Of a stretch of DNA of 54,543 nt, positions 16,386-24,666 are shown one piece after another. This DNA is from Nanobdellota archaeon (GTDB lineage: Archaea; Nanobdellota; Nanobdellia; Pacearchaeales; GW2011-AR1). The first letter of the stretch is position 1, and every line of letters begins with the position of its first letter. The stretch covers positions 1 to 54,543 of the forward strand of contig JAQICZ010000005.1 in the NCBI GenBank assembly GCA_027858295.1, given 5' to 3'. Below the pieces are notes generated by a model that was not told the origin of the DNA, made no database searches, and was given only the letters and a program-made list of their open reading frames with translations. A program made the translations under genes and the position numbers.

Positions 16386-16784
16386 TTACAGAGTAGTTAT
16401 TTTATTGGAAATATTATTATTGATATTCTGTCTTAAGGGTTTTGTAAAAAAATAAAAGAACGCCAATCCTAATAAATCTGCAAATATTTGGTAAAAATAT
16501 ATGTGCGATGAGCCTACTATTAGTTCCCAAATAATGATTTCTGCAAATATGTAGAATACAATTAAAGTATGTATAATGGTCCATTTATATTTAGCATATC
16601 TAGTGTTTCTTGAATTTTTGATATTAAATAAGATTTCTATTCCAACGATTAGTATTAATATCGTTAATGGAATCATTGCGGCTGATATAAAATGTTCAAT
16701 AAATACTCTATATTTAAAATCAATGGATACATTAATATTTATATCTAATCTGTTGAAGAATAGAATAATTGAAATTATTAACAT
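16386..16784 (-). CDS. Four-TM membrane protein
   Basis: A 132-aa protein with hydrophobic helices at about 1-10, 30-50, 70-88 and 95-115 and a polar Asn-rich tail. No known motif. The frame is open a further 27 codons upstream (to 16865), with protein-like sequence EYIENDDEKTIESIIYPTTF but no ATG, GTG or TTG. So either the start is ATG 16784, or translation begins at a rare codon overlapping the end of the decarboxylase gene. Confidence 0.6.
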   Translation of the reverse strand: MLIISIILFFNRLDININVSIDFKYRVFIEHFISAAMIPLTILILIVGIEILFNIKNSRNTRYAKYKWTIIHTLIVFYIFAEIIIWELIVGSSHIYFYQIFADLLGLAFFYFFTKPLRQNINNNISNKITTL

Positions 16785-16839
16785 CCCAATGAAGGTTGTT
16801 GGATAGATTATTGACTCTATTGTTTTTTCGTCATCATTT

Positions 16840-17907
16840 TCAATATACTCTAGGCTTATCGTAAATTATTTCCCAAGAAAGGTTTTGACAGTAGGCTCCG
16901 ACATTCTCAACTTCGAAGTAATCTCCTTCGTGTAGTTTTCCATGCCATTTTCCAACGATGTCGTTGTTGAATAATAATGGTCCTGCTAGTGTATATGTTT
17001 CTGCTTTTTCTGCTGAAACTTTTGATTTTATGTTTTTCATTTCTACTTTGATTGTTTGGCTTGATAGTTTGTTGAATTTGAAATTGGCAAGTGTTATTTT
17101 TGAGAGTGAATTTATTCCAACGTCTAGAACGGCATAATGTTCGTTGTTCTTTTCTTTTATCGCGATAACTTTTGTGATTAATGTGTAAGCATCTGCTACA
17201 AGGTTTCTTCCAGGTTCAAATATAAAAATCCCTTTAAAATTTTTAAAGATTGCTTTAATTTCTTTTAGGTAGTCATTTATTGTTAGTTGTAGATTTTTGA
17301 GTTGGAAATTGTCTGGATATCCACCACCGAAGTTTAGGTATTTAATTTGTTTTAGGTATGGTTCTATTATTTTCAATTGGTCTTTTAGATTCTTTTTGTA
17401 AACTGCTAATTTGTTTAATGTTCCTTGGTGTAATTGGATTGCTTGAATTTGAATTTCATTTTCTTTTGCAATTTTGAAAACTTCTTTTATTTGTTTTTGA
17501 CTGAATCCGAATTTTGATTTTTCGTGACCTAACCTAATTCCAAAGAAATGATTTTTAATCTCTGGATTTCTATTTTTGATTTCTATTATTTTGTCTAGTT
17601 CTGAGAAGGAGTCTATGAAGATTAATACGTCATCTCTAATTGCTATTTTTAATTCTTCATTTGTTTTTGCTGGGCCGTTCATTACTTTGAATGCGTTTTT
17701 TGGAGTTAGTCTGATTTCTCTTAGAGATGCAACCTCGAATCCACAGCCTTCTTTCATTAGAGTTTTGATTACTTCTGGGTTCGTGTTTGTTTTTGTTGAG
17801 AAGCAGATCTGAAAATTGTCTTTGAAGTATTTCTCGCAAGATGTTTCAAATGTTATATAGTTTTCAATTAAATTTTCTTTATAAAATTCATAAAACGGTG
17901 TTTTCAT
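16840..17907 (-). CDS. PLP-dependent group IV decarboxylase (LysA/ornithine decarboxylase-like)
   Basis: A 355-aa alanine-racemase-fold decarboxylase. Seen: FSTKTNTN near residue 36 with the PLP Lys, GCGFEVAS near 56, GIRLGHEKSKFG near 124, HQGT near 160, NFGGGYP near 194, EPGRNLVADA near 231 and LAGPLLFNNDIVG near 308. In place of the usual CGPxCDSxD motif, the Cys and Asp are Ala and Asn, so substrate choice may differ from lysine or ornithine. Could be diaminopimelate, ornithine/arginine or carboxynorspermidine decarboxylase. The membrane protein follows 55 bp downstream. Confidence 0.8.
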   Translation of the reverse strand: MKTPFYEFYKENLIENYITFETSCEKYFKDNFQICFSTKTNTNPEVIKTLMKEGCGFEVASLREIRLTPKNAFKVMNGPAKTNEELKIAIRDDVLIFIDSFSELDKIIEIKNRNPEIKNHFFGIRLGHEKSKFGFSQKQIKEVFKIAKENEIQIQAIQLHQGTLNKLAVYKKNLKDQLKIIEPYLKQIKYLNFGGGYPDNFQLKNLQLTINDYLKEIKAIFKNFKGIFIFEPGRNLVADAYTLITKVIAIKEKNNEHYAVLDVGINSLSKITLANFKFNKLSSQTIKVEMKNIKSKVSAEKAETYTLAGPLLFNNDIVGKWHGKLHEGDYFEVENVGAYCQNLSWEIIYDKPRVY

Positions 17908-18149
17908 AAAAGAAATAGGCGCAAAGTGTTTTTAAGAGTTATTGTATGGTATCTGAAGTAGGGACTCTGGTTTCTTATGTCAGAGCTGGAGGATTGATAT
18001 ATGTATTATCTGTCGCGCGGTGTGCATGAATGGGTGGTGTTTTGACAGAGAAGTGTTATTTGTTATCTTGTTGGGGGTTGTTTGTTCCCATGGATTCATA
18101 CACTTGAAGATAAGTTGGATTCTGTGGTTAACTAAGAATAGTGGTGTTT
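17908..18149. repeat. Short intergenic region with a family C end
   Basis: ATTATCTGTCGCGCGGTGTG at about 18005 is a C end. The rest is T/G-rich with no gene seen. Confidence 0.5.
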
Positions 18150-18992
18150 TTACTTTTGAATATGTTTGATGTGTGCTGTTAATGGTTCTATATGAAATTT
18201 ATTTGATGCTATTAATAATTCTCTTTTGTTTTTAATACTAATTTCCCCCTCTTCGTTAAATGATATATCTAGATTGTTTTTTTGCATTTCTTTTTCTAGA
18301 TTTTTTAAATATTTGATTTCTTCTCCTCCTCTTTGTCTTGTTATATCTATTTTTGCTCCACTATAGTGTTGGACTTGCCACATCGAGTATAAATGGCTTG
18401 CGGATAAATTCCAGCAAAGTGCTCCTTCTTTTTTTAAAAAAGGTTCAATTATTTGAAAACCCTTTGATGTCAGTTCTCCTCCTAGCCCATGATATGGAGT
18501 ACCAGAATGAATGCCTTTTGATTTTAATTTTTTATTTATTGGTCTTTTTTTGTCTGTTGACACAACACCAGCTTCGATTTCTAATTTCCCAAGTTCTCCA
18601 ATAAAAGGAGCTATTCTGTATTTTATTAATCTTCCATAGATAGAATCATATAGGCTAAATACAAAACTAAGATAGGGTCTTTGAGGTGTGAATTCATGGA
18701 TATGATTTGCTGCAGAAAGTGAATACTCTAGTTTTAAATTTGGATATCCTCTAGAATGTAGGGAATTTTCCAAATGATTTGTGAAAGTTTTTAATTCGTT
18801 TGAGTTTGAAAAGTTTTCGAAAAAGTTTTTGAATGTTTTTTTATCTTCTAGTATTTGAGAAAATATTTCAGTTTCATTTAGACCATGATTGTAAAACTTT
18901 ATTGTTTGTTTAATATTTTCTTGTGATTTTTCTTTATTATAAAGCGGGTGGTCAAATTCTATAATTTTTTGCAAATAGTTGTCGATAGTCAT
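18150..18992 (-). CDS. Hypothetical protein
   Basis: A 280-aa soluble protein. No family recognised. Visible: a helical N-terminal 90 residues, then SAANHIHEFTPQRPYLSF, a Gly-rich SGTPYHGLGGEL near 165 and SASHLYSMWQVQHYSG near 195, with several His (six in 120-210) that could bind metal. The ATG at 18992 is preceded by TTATAAGTAAAG-like DNA at suitable distance. Probably lineage-specific. Confidence 0.65.
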   Translation of the reverse strand: MTIDNYLQKIIEFDHPLYNKEKSQENIKQTIKFYNHGLNETEIFSQILEDKKTFKNFFENFSNSNELKTFTNHLENSLHSRGYPNLKLEYSLSAANHIHEFTPQRPYLSFVFSLYDSIYGRLIKYRIAPFIGELGKLEIEAGVVSTDKKRPINKKLKSKGIHSGTPYHGLGGELTSKGFQIIEPFLKKEGALCWNLSASHLYSMWQVQHYSGAKIDITRQRGGEEIKYLKNLEKEMQKNNLDISFNEEGEISIKNKRELLIASNKFHIEPLTAHIKHIQK

Positions 18993-19036
18993 TGTAAAGT
19001 GACAGCTATTCTTTACTTATAATTTTGAGTGTAACG

Positions 19037-19681
19037 TTACACCTTTAGAAAGAAGTCCATAATTTTTTTTTCTGCTTTTCTTAGGTTCTTTTGAAATGTT
19101 GAAAGTGGTTGATTATTGTCTTTTGATAGAGATTTTAGGCTAGATTTTCTTGGGAAGTCATAGTAGTTGTTCTTGTGGGCAAAGTGGAGGGCTTCTTTTT
19201 GCTTTTCTGTTAAATTAGGGTGGATTCCTAAGAAGGATATTTCTTTTAATTTTTCGTTTTTTATTTTCAGAATTGTTGGCTTGAGATTTTGCTTTGTGAT
19301 ACTCATTACCTTTTCTAGTCTTTTTCTATTGAAATGAGACACCTCATATTCTTGTGTAAAGTTAGGAGTTACGGTAACTGGTTTTGTGTAGATTAGACCT
19401 TCACCATATAAACAATGTGTTTCTTTAGGCTGAATAATTGATATGATGAAAAAATCTTTATAGTTTTCAATATTTGTTATTTCTTTTTGTTTTTTGAGTT
19501 CTTTTAGAAAGAGTTTTTTGTTTTCTTCAACCCCTTCTATAAATCCAGCTGCAGATACGATTAATTTTTCTTTTTCTTTATGTGTATTGACTGGGTATCC
19601 TTTTAGTATGAGGTTATATTTATTTGTTAATTTGTTTAGGATATTTTTTTTATTGTTAAAAATACATTTTAGTGTCCACAT
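19037..19681 (-). CDS. HTH-10 (bacterioopsin-activator type) transcription regulator
   Basis: A 214-aa protein. The last 55 residues, LTEKQKEALHFAHKNNYYDF then PRKSSLKSLSK, STFQKNLRKAEKKI, match the HTH-10 domain of archaeal Bat-like regulators (LTxxQxxxLxxAxxxGYYxxPR). The N-terminal 150 residues form an effector-like domain of unknown ligand. It lies 34 bp downstream of the SLOG-like gene and is probably co-transcribed with it. Confidence 0.8.
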   Translation of the reverse strand: MWTLKCIFNNKKNILNKLTNKYNLILKGYPVNTHKEKEKLIVSAAGFIEGVEENKKLFLKELKKQKEITNIENYKDFFIISIIQPKETHCLYGEGLIYTKPVTVTPNFTQEYEVSHFNRKRLEKVMSITKQNLKPTILKIKNEKLKEISFLGIHPNLTEKQKEALHFAHKNNYYDFPRKSSLKSLSKDNNQPLSTFQKNLRKAEKKIMDFFLKV

Positions 19682-19715
19682 GTAGAATTTAGGGGTAGGA
19701 GTTTTATAATGTTAA

Positions 19716-20360
19716 TTATTTAAAACTTTCAATTGCTTTCTTTAATCCAGCTGGAGATTTAACATAAATTAGTTTTATACCTTCTTTTTTCAGATATTGT
19801 TCTGTTTCGTATTCTAATTTTCCTGATTTTAGGAATGGTGAATACACTATTATTGTTAATGGAAATTCCTTTCCTGCGATTAGGTTTTTGTTTATTGAAT
19901 TTAACGGGAATCTTTTATTGTCATGGTGCCATTTGTATATGTAAAGTGATGAGTTTAGTTCTAGTTGTGTTCCGAATGTATTCCCGAGGTAAAGTATGGC
20001 ATTTCCGAAGAGTCCTTTTGTTTGGTTTGTTTTTGCCCAGTCCCCTCCATCTTGAATTTTATTGAATATTTTTTTATTGTCTATTTTAAGATTCATATAT
20101 TGTTCTAGATGTTTTATTCCTACTTTTTTATCTGAGAGTGGAGCTATGCCAATAATTTTCTTCCCGCCTTGAAATTTGTATTCTATTCCGATGTCTAAGG
20201 CGATTCCTTTATCTGGTAAGAGTTCTAATGTTGAATTTGTTTGGGCTAAGACTTTTGCGATTTGTTTTATTTGGGAATCGAATTTGGTCTTTGTGACTTT
20301 TTGTAGGGTTTGATAATAGAATTCTGTGTTTCCGGGGCCTATTATTGAGATAGTTGTCAT
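19716..20360 (-). CDS. SLOG/LOG-like Rossmann protein
   Basis: A 214-aa protein. N-terminal TISIIGPGNT, then a helix (IKQIAKVLA), LELLPDKGIALDIG and IIGIAPLSD resemble the SLOG/LOG superfamily of nucleotide-binding Rossmann-like proteins. A catalytic GGxGTxxE motif is not visible; the region DGGDWAKTN and LGNTFGTQLEL lies in its place. So ligand binding is possible but the LOG hydrolase reaction is doubtful. First gene of a pair with the HTH-10 regulator. Confidence 0.55.
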   Translation of the reverse strand: MTTISIIGPGNTEFYYQTLQKVTKTKFDSQIKQIAKVLAQTNSTLELLPDKGIALDIGIEYKFQGGKKIIGIAPLSDKKVGIKHLEQYMNLKIDNKKIFNKIQDGGDWAKTNQTKGLFGNAILYLGNTFGTQLELNSSLYIYKWHHDNKRFPLNSINKNLIAGKEFPLTIIVYSPFLKSGKLEYETEQYLKKEGIKLIYVKSPAGLKKAIESFK

Positions 20361-20424
20361 GTGTCTTTTAATTTTATTTTGTTTATATTTCTGATGATTA
20401 TTATTGCAAAAATTCTTTAGGAAT

Positions 20425-20660
20425 TTTTGTTATTCCCGCCCGTAATTCATCTCAGCTTTTTTCTTTGCGGGATAGCGCTGATATAAAATCCCGCCCTTAA
20501 GACCGAATTTAATTATCCCTCGCGGTGCGTGCATCGTTTGAGTCTGATTGTCAGAGTGGTTTTTTTGCAAATTACTGATGTTTTTTTATAAAAATCTGAG
20601 ATACTGTCCTGGCGCCATCCCGTTGGCTAATACAGCATTAATAATTCAGTTACGGGCGGA
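20425..20660. repeat. Family A/C composite repeat
   Basis: The best-preserved copy in the window: TTATTCCCGCCCGTAATTC, hairpin arms TCATCTCAGC / GCTGATATAA, a second level of pairing CCCGCCC / GCGGG, then AATTATCCCTCGCGGTGCGT. After it, CGCCATCCCGTTGGCTAATA near 20610 recurs as CCGTCCCGTTGGCTAAGACA near 47413. No gene between 20361 and 20729. Confidence 0.75.
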
Positions 20661-20729
20661 ATGAGTGAACTTATATATTGGATTTTTAGAAAGTATAAAA
20701 TTTATAACTTAAAAATTATTACTTTTCTC

Positions 20730-21302
20730 ATGGATTCATTTAATCAAAGAAAGGAGTCAATACTTTCAAAGGAAGATAAGGCGGCTAAGGGTAGTTGGGA
20801 TTCTAGAGTTGTTGGGTTATGTAATAAGTTAAATGCTAGTGAGGATTATTATACGACATCATCTTGTTCTGGGAAGGCTGTTATTATGGAAGAGAAAGTT
20901 GGGAAGGATGGATCATATTATTTGTGGTCTTCGCATGATGAGATTGGGTTTGATGAATTGAAGGAAGCTGTTGGTCAGTTGACTGTTGACGGTAAACTGT
21001 TGACGGGGATTGTTAAATTTAAGTCTGAAGCTCCGATTATTTTTGTTGTTTGTCGAGATATTGAATCGGCTAAGGAGTTGTTTGGGAAATGTGTGAAATG
21101 TGGATTTAAGGAGACTGGAATTAAGATTACTAAGAAGTTAATTGGGGTTGAAATTAGAAGTGGGGAGAAAGTTGAATTCCCGTTGATGAATGATGGTGAA
21201 CTTTTGCTTTTGGATGAGTTTTTGAGAGTTCTTGTAGAAGAGGTTAATCGGAAGAGGATGGTCGGCTGGGATAAGATTTTGAAGTTGACTTCGAGTTTGT
21301 GA
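20730..21302 (+). CDS. taw3: Taw3/TYW3 tRNA wybutosine methyltransferase
   Basis: A 190-aa protein. FNQRKESILSKEDKAAKGSW, DSRVVGLCNKLN and YYTTSSCSGK are the TYW3 signatures (SKxDxSxKGxxD, TTSSCSGR). It methylates N4 of the yW-86 intermediate at position 37 of tRNA-Phe. A heptanucleotide tract (20976-21010) encodes QLTVDGKLLTG within the middle of the protein. The start at ATG 20730 is supported by TATA AATTTATAACTT at 20699-20710; the open frame from 20661 adds an unlikely 23 residues. Its pathway partner Taw2 is at 7943. Confidence 0.9.
   Translation: MDSFNQRKESILSKEDKAAKGSWDSRVVGLCNKLNASEDYYTTSSCSGKAVIMEEKVGKDGSYYLWSSHDEIGFDELKEAVGQLTVDGKLLTGIVKFKSEAPIIFVVCRDIESAKELFGKCVKCGFKETGIKITKKLIGVEIRSGEKVEFPLMNDGELLLLDEFLRVLVEEVNRKRMVGWDKILKLTSSL
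20976..21010 (+). repeat. Heptanucleotide tract inside taw3
   Basis: Units CAGTTGA, CTGTTGA, CGGTAAA, CTGTTGA, CGGGGAT in 7-bp phase. The first unit is identical to the first unit of the tract in taw2 at 8513. Confidence 0.75.
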
Positions 21303-21727
21303 GCGACAGGACAATAAATATTAAGGCCATTTTGGCAATTATTGTTCACGTCCCGAATTTTGGCGCGCGTCCCACCCGCCCTAATTGTTGCCAAAATATT
21401 GTATTATCACCTGCGGCGCGGGCATGGAATGTTGTAGGCTGTTGACCAATTGAGTTTTAGTTGAACTAAGTATTGTTCCCTATAATCTGGGCTAAGCCAG
21501 GCACCATTCGCTTGGGTTTAAGAGGAATTACCATTCGCATCTTGAATATGGGAAAATAAAATGTCTTATTTGTTACATCTTATTTAGGGTGCCAAAATTT
21601 CAGGCGGGTAAAAACCCTTAGAAAAGTTTTAACGAAATTTTGTATGGGAGTTGTCGATTAAAACATCTAATTAGTTTTTGAGTTTTTACGTCTAAAATCA
21701 ATTTATTCTCTAAACATGTGCTTTCAA
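21303..21727. repeat. Family G repeat and unexplained upstream DNA of ftsZ
   Basis: Family G copy at 21326-21400 with perfect arms TTTTGGCAATTA (21330-21341) and TAATTGTTGCCAAAA (21382-21396), then a C end CACCTGCGGCGCGGGCATGG. In 21470-21560, ACCATTCGC occurs twice 31 bp apart (21501, 21532); 21440-21720 holds no gene I can support and might contain a small RNA or long regulatory region. Confidence 0.55.
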
Positions 21728-21864
21728 TGCTAAATATATTTAAACGTAAAAGTGTTATTTCTAGTCATAGGGACAGAATTCCACTTAGTGGGTTCTCTAG
21801 AGCGGTGACTTAGGTGATCTCTCTAGAAACAGAGAGCTATAAAGGAGATATAAAAAATAAAAAA
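21728..21864 (+). promoter_or_regulatory. ftsZ promoter and structured leader
   Basis: TATA AAATATATTTAAACG at 21731-21745 gives a transcript start near 21770, so this gene has a leader, unlike most here. Hairpins are possible: CCAC-TTA-GTGG (21781-21791) and CTCTCT-AGAAAC-AGAGAG. A GGTGA box lies 5 nt before the GTG at 21814 and an AAAGGAGAT box at 21841-21849 lies 15 nt before ATG 21865. Confidence 0.5.
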
Positions 21865-22944
21865 ATGGTACTTGATTTTGCAAAAGAAGCAATTCAAAAT
21901 TCTGAGTCACATAGCATCAATTTCGATGAATTGAGAGCTGGTAAAGCTTCAATTAAAGTTATTGGATGTGGTGGATGTGGTTCTAACATGGTAACATGGC
22001 TATTTAACAAAGGTATCAACGGTGCGACTATTTATGGTGCTAACACTGATGCTCTACATCTTTCTGTAACTAAAGCTGATGAGAAAATCTTATTAGGAAA
22101 AGAGTTAACAAGAGGTTTAGGTGCTGGTGGTAAACCAACTAGAGGTCGTGAGGCTGCTAAAGAATCTTTAGTAGACTTAAAGAAGGCCGTTTCTGGTGCG
22201 GATATGATTTTCGTGCTTGCTGGTATGGGTGGTGGAACTGGAACTGGTGCAGCTCCTGTTGTTGCTCAATTAGCTAAAGAAACTGGTGCAGTTGTTATCG
22301 GTGTTGTTACAATGCCTTTCGAAAGTGAAAGAGCTAGAATCGATAAAGCAGAATTTGGATTACAAGAATTAAGAGAAGCTACTGATACATGTATTGTCCT
22401 TGACAATAACAGATTAGTAGATATCGCAGGTCAACTTCCTTTAGAACAAGCTTTTGCTGTTGCTAACGAACTCGTTAGTACAATGGTTAAAGGTATTGTT
22501 GAGACTATTACATTGCCTTCATTAATTAACTTAGACTATGCTGATGTTTCATCGATCATGAAGAACGGTGGAGTTGCAGTTATTGGAATTGGTGAATCAG
22601 ATGCGCAAGACCGTGTAACAGACGCCGTAAAGCAGGCCCTTACTCATCCTCTACTTGATGTGGATTACAAAGGTGCTACTGGTGCGTTAATACACATTAC
22701 TTGTGGACCCGATTTAAAATTAGAGGAGTTCGATTGTATAGGTAGAGCCGTTTCAGAGAACTTAAGCCATGATGCTCAAGTGATTATTGGTGCTAGGATT
22801 TCGAAGGATTTCGTAGGAAAAGTAAGAGTAATTACAATCATGACTGGAGTTAAATCACCTTACGTTTTAGGTAAGGACTTTGAAGACCACTCTATGCCTC
22901 GATCTAGGGAAATGTCCGACTTGGGAATTGACGTTATGTATTAA
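21814..22944 (+). CDS. ftsZ: FtsZ cell-division GTPase
   Basis: A 376-aa tubulin-fold GTPase that forms the division ring. Seen: GCGGCGSNMV (nucleotide loop) near residue 51, GGGTGTGAAPV (tubulin signature) near 145, VVTMPF near 166, NNRLVDI near 193 and a C-terminal GVKSPYVLG. Two starts are possible. GTG 21814 has GGTGA 5 nt upstream and adds 17 residues; ATG 21865 gives MVLDFAKEAI. Both are SD-like rather than leaderless. More C-ending codons (AAC, ATC, TTC) than neighbouring genes suggests high expression. Confidence 0.95.
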   Translation: MISLETESYKGDIKNKKMVLDFAKEAIQNSESHSINFDELRAGKASIKVIGCGGCGSNMVTWLFNKGINGATIYGANTDALHLSVTKADEKILLGKELTRGLGAGGKPTRGREAAKESLVDLKKAVSGADMIFVLAGMGGGTGTGAAPVVAQLAKETGAVVIGVVTMPFESERARIDKAEFGLQELREATDTCIVLDNNRLVDIAGQLPLEQAFAVANELVSTMVKGIVETITLPSLINLDYADVSSIMKNGGVAVIGIGESDAQDRVTDAVKQALTHPLLDVDYKGATGALIHITCGPDLKLEEFDCIGRAVSENLSHDAQVIIGARISKDFVGKVRVITIMTGVKSPYVLGKDFEDHSMPRSREMSDLGIDVMY

Positions 22945-22985
22945 TGTCAAGTTTTATAAAGTCTAAATTCTATATATTATTAACT

Positions 22986-23035
22986 TTCCCGGGGGTTATA
23001 GGGGCTTCCGGGACCTTTTCTTTTTATTATTATTT
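22986..23035 (+). terminator. Hairpin terminator after ftsZ
   Basis: CCCGG and CCGGG arms around a 15-nt loop containing GGGTTATAGGGG, followed by a T-rich run CCTTTTCTTTTTATTATTA, 45 bp after the ftsZ stop. Confidence 0.6.
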
Positions 23036-23185
23036 TTAATTTTTATTGTATTATATTGTAAGTATGTAATTTTGATAATCAGGAGATTTATCAAAATAAC
23101 ATATTACAATCTAATGCTAATAAAAAGTAAAACTAAGAATAAAAAGCTAATTTTTGGATTTTTTTTAAATTGTTCTATAAAAATT

Positions 23186-23220
23186 GTTGCAGTTGGCGGT
23201 TTGCTGTCTGCAGCTAGCTA
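23186..23220. repeat. Heptanucleotide tract
   Basis: Units GTTGCAG, TTGGCGG, TTTGCTG, TCTGCAG, CTAGCTA end 3 bp from the nitroreductase stop codon. Confidence 0.7.
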
Positions 23221-23223
23221 AAA

Positions 23224-23802
23224 TTAATATTTAATGTAACCTTCTGGGGCGTAATGCTCGATTGGTTTTGGTTTGTCGATTCTTTTGTTTCCCCAAGTGT
23301 GGAATGAAATTCTATTGTAGAGACTTGCCATTATTTGTCTTGTTTTCGGAATGTCTTTTGCATATCCAATTGGGAAGATTGCTTCGATGTTTCCTTTTAT
23401 TCCAAATAATTGATTTATTTTTTCTTGGTTGAAATGTCCAACCCAACAAGATGAGAGTTCTCTTTCAGTAAGGGAAAGCATAAAGTTTTGGATTGCAGCG
23501 CCTGCTTGTTGTCTCATGTACATATCTCCTCTTTCAGGATATACATTTTTTGTTACTGATGGATCTGAGACAAAGATTACAACGTATGGTGCTTCGGCAA
23601 TAAAGTCTTGGTCGCATAGCTTTGCAATTTGTTCTTTTGCTCCAGCTTCTTCGACGATTAGGAATTTTAGAGAATAATATCCGCCGGCCATTGGTGCGAG
23701 TTTTGTTGCTTCTAGGCAATCTAGTATATCTCTCCAGTCTACTTTTTTCTTTTTGAATGAATGAATACTTCTTCTTTTTTTGATTGCTTTTTGTAGTTGC
23801 AT
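23224..23802 (-). CDS. Nitroreductase-family flavoprotein
   Basis: A 192-aa protein. N-terminal KKRRSIHSFKKK (FMN phosphate-binding RRSxRxF pattern), LAPMAGGYYS, QQAGAAIQNFML near 93 and SSCWVGHF near 115 match the FMN-dependent nitroreductase/oxidoreductase fold, which works as a dimer. The usual C-terminal GxPxE/Kxxx tail is replaced by YAKDIPKTR and a 40-residue extension ending APEGYIKY. Substrate unknown. Monocistronic. Confidence 0.85.
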   Translation of the reverse strand: MQLQKAIKKRRSIHSFKKKKVDWRDILDCLEATKLAPMAGGYYSLKFLIVEEAGAKEQIAKLCDQDFIAEAPYVVIFVSDPSVTKNVYPERGDMYMRQQAGAAIQNFMLSLTERELSSCWVGHFNQEKINQLFGIKGNIEAIFPIGYAKDIPKTRQIMASLYNRISFHTWGNKRIDKPKPIEHYAPEGYIKY

Positions 23803-23881
23803 AATTTATAGAAGTAAGGGGGATTTTTAAGAGTTTTTAGTTAACAGATATAGTTAAAAGTGGTAAAATATTGTTTTTTTT

Positions 23882-24367
23882 ATGGATTTAGAGGTTCTGT
23901 CTCATTCAGAAACCATGAGATTGTCCCCAAAGACAAAAACTATAGTTTTTAGATTTGGGGATGATAAGAAATTATATGAATTTTTTAAGCCGGATAGGTC
24001 AGATAATTTGATTGGAATTAAGGATTATATTTATGATTTTGTAGATAGTGGTAATTCTAATAATTATTTGAATGTTAAGCATTTTGATAATGAACTTGCT
24101 GAAAAGATATTGTTTGATTTGGAGGAGTATATTAGTGGAATTGATAAGTTAGTAATTAGTTCGGAGAGAGGTCAATCTTCTGCCCCTGCTGTTGCAATGT
24201 TTATTAATGATATTTTTGGTTTGGGGTATGATAATTTGAAGAGTTATTTTCCAAAGGCCAATAAGGATATTTATCGTATTGGCATGGAGGCTTGGGATAG
24301 GAGAACATTTCAGGAATGGTGGGGGGAGATTTGTGAGAGGGATAAATATTTCAGCTTAGAAAAATAG
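23882..24367 (+). CDS. Dual-specificity-phosphatase-like pseudoenzyme
   Basis: A 161-aa protein. LVISSERGQSSAPAVAMFI aligns with the P-loop IVVHCxxGxSRSPAVAxxI of protein tyrosine/dual-specificity phosphatases, but His, catalytic Cys and Arg are all Ser (S, S, S). The downstream helix, the Gly-rich loop spacing and the length fit the fold. Expected role: phosphate-group or peptide binding without catalysis. Alternative: distant fold resemblance only. Leaderless start at ATG 23882. Confidence 0.65.
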   Translation: MDLEVLSHSETMRLSPKTKTIVFRFGDDKKLYEFFKPDRSDNLIGIKDYIYDFVDSGNSNNYLNVKHFDNELAEKILFDLEEYISGIDKLVISSERGQSSAPAVAMFINDIFGLGYDNLKSYFPKANKDIYRIGMEAWDRRTFQEWWGEICERDKYFSLEK

Positions 24368-24540
24368 AAGGCAGATTGATATGTTGAAGTATTCGTTCGC
24401 GCTGCGTGCATGTGGGGTGTGTTTGTCTTTGGTGGGGGTTTGTGTTTATTTTGGTAGTATCTACCCGCCTTAATTGTTGGTGTTGGTATAGAAATGGGTA
24501 GTTGGAAAGTTATTTTAGTTTTAGTATACCTATTAATCCC
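24368..24540. repeat. Family B/C repeat
   Basis: GGCAGATTGATATG right after the stop at 24367, then a C end TTCGTTCGCGCTGCGTGCAT (24393) followed by GTGGGGTGTGTTTGTCTTTG, which recurs exactly near 26365, and CTACCCGCCTTAATTGTTGG, a decayed G arm. Confidence 0.65.
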
Positions 24541-24579
24541 TTTATGGTTAACTAGTAAAAGCATTCTGATTTGATAAAT

Positions 24580-24666
24580 TCAAAGACCAATTATTCCGCC
24601 GTCGAGAACTTTATTTTTATCATAAAGAACTATTGCTTGTCCTTCTGAGACTCCGGTGATTGGTTT
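24580..24666 (-). pseudogene. Duplicated 3' end of mnmA
   Basis: On the minus strand this reads KPITGVSEGQAIVLYDKNKV then LDGGIIGL and stop, nearly identical to the C-terminus of MnmA (KPITGVSEGQAIVLYDKTKV, LGGGVIGF) encoded at 28329-28415. About 87 bp of mnmA-derived DNA survives here. It is fused, out of frame, to the 3' end of the gene starting at 25397. Confidence 0.85.

Noticed and set aside
21440-21640. Riboswitch upstream of ftsZ (repeated ACCATTCGC)
   Set aside because: It lies before the TATA element, so it is not in the ftsZ leader; no known aptamer core was recognised.
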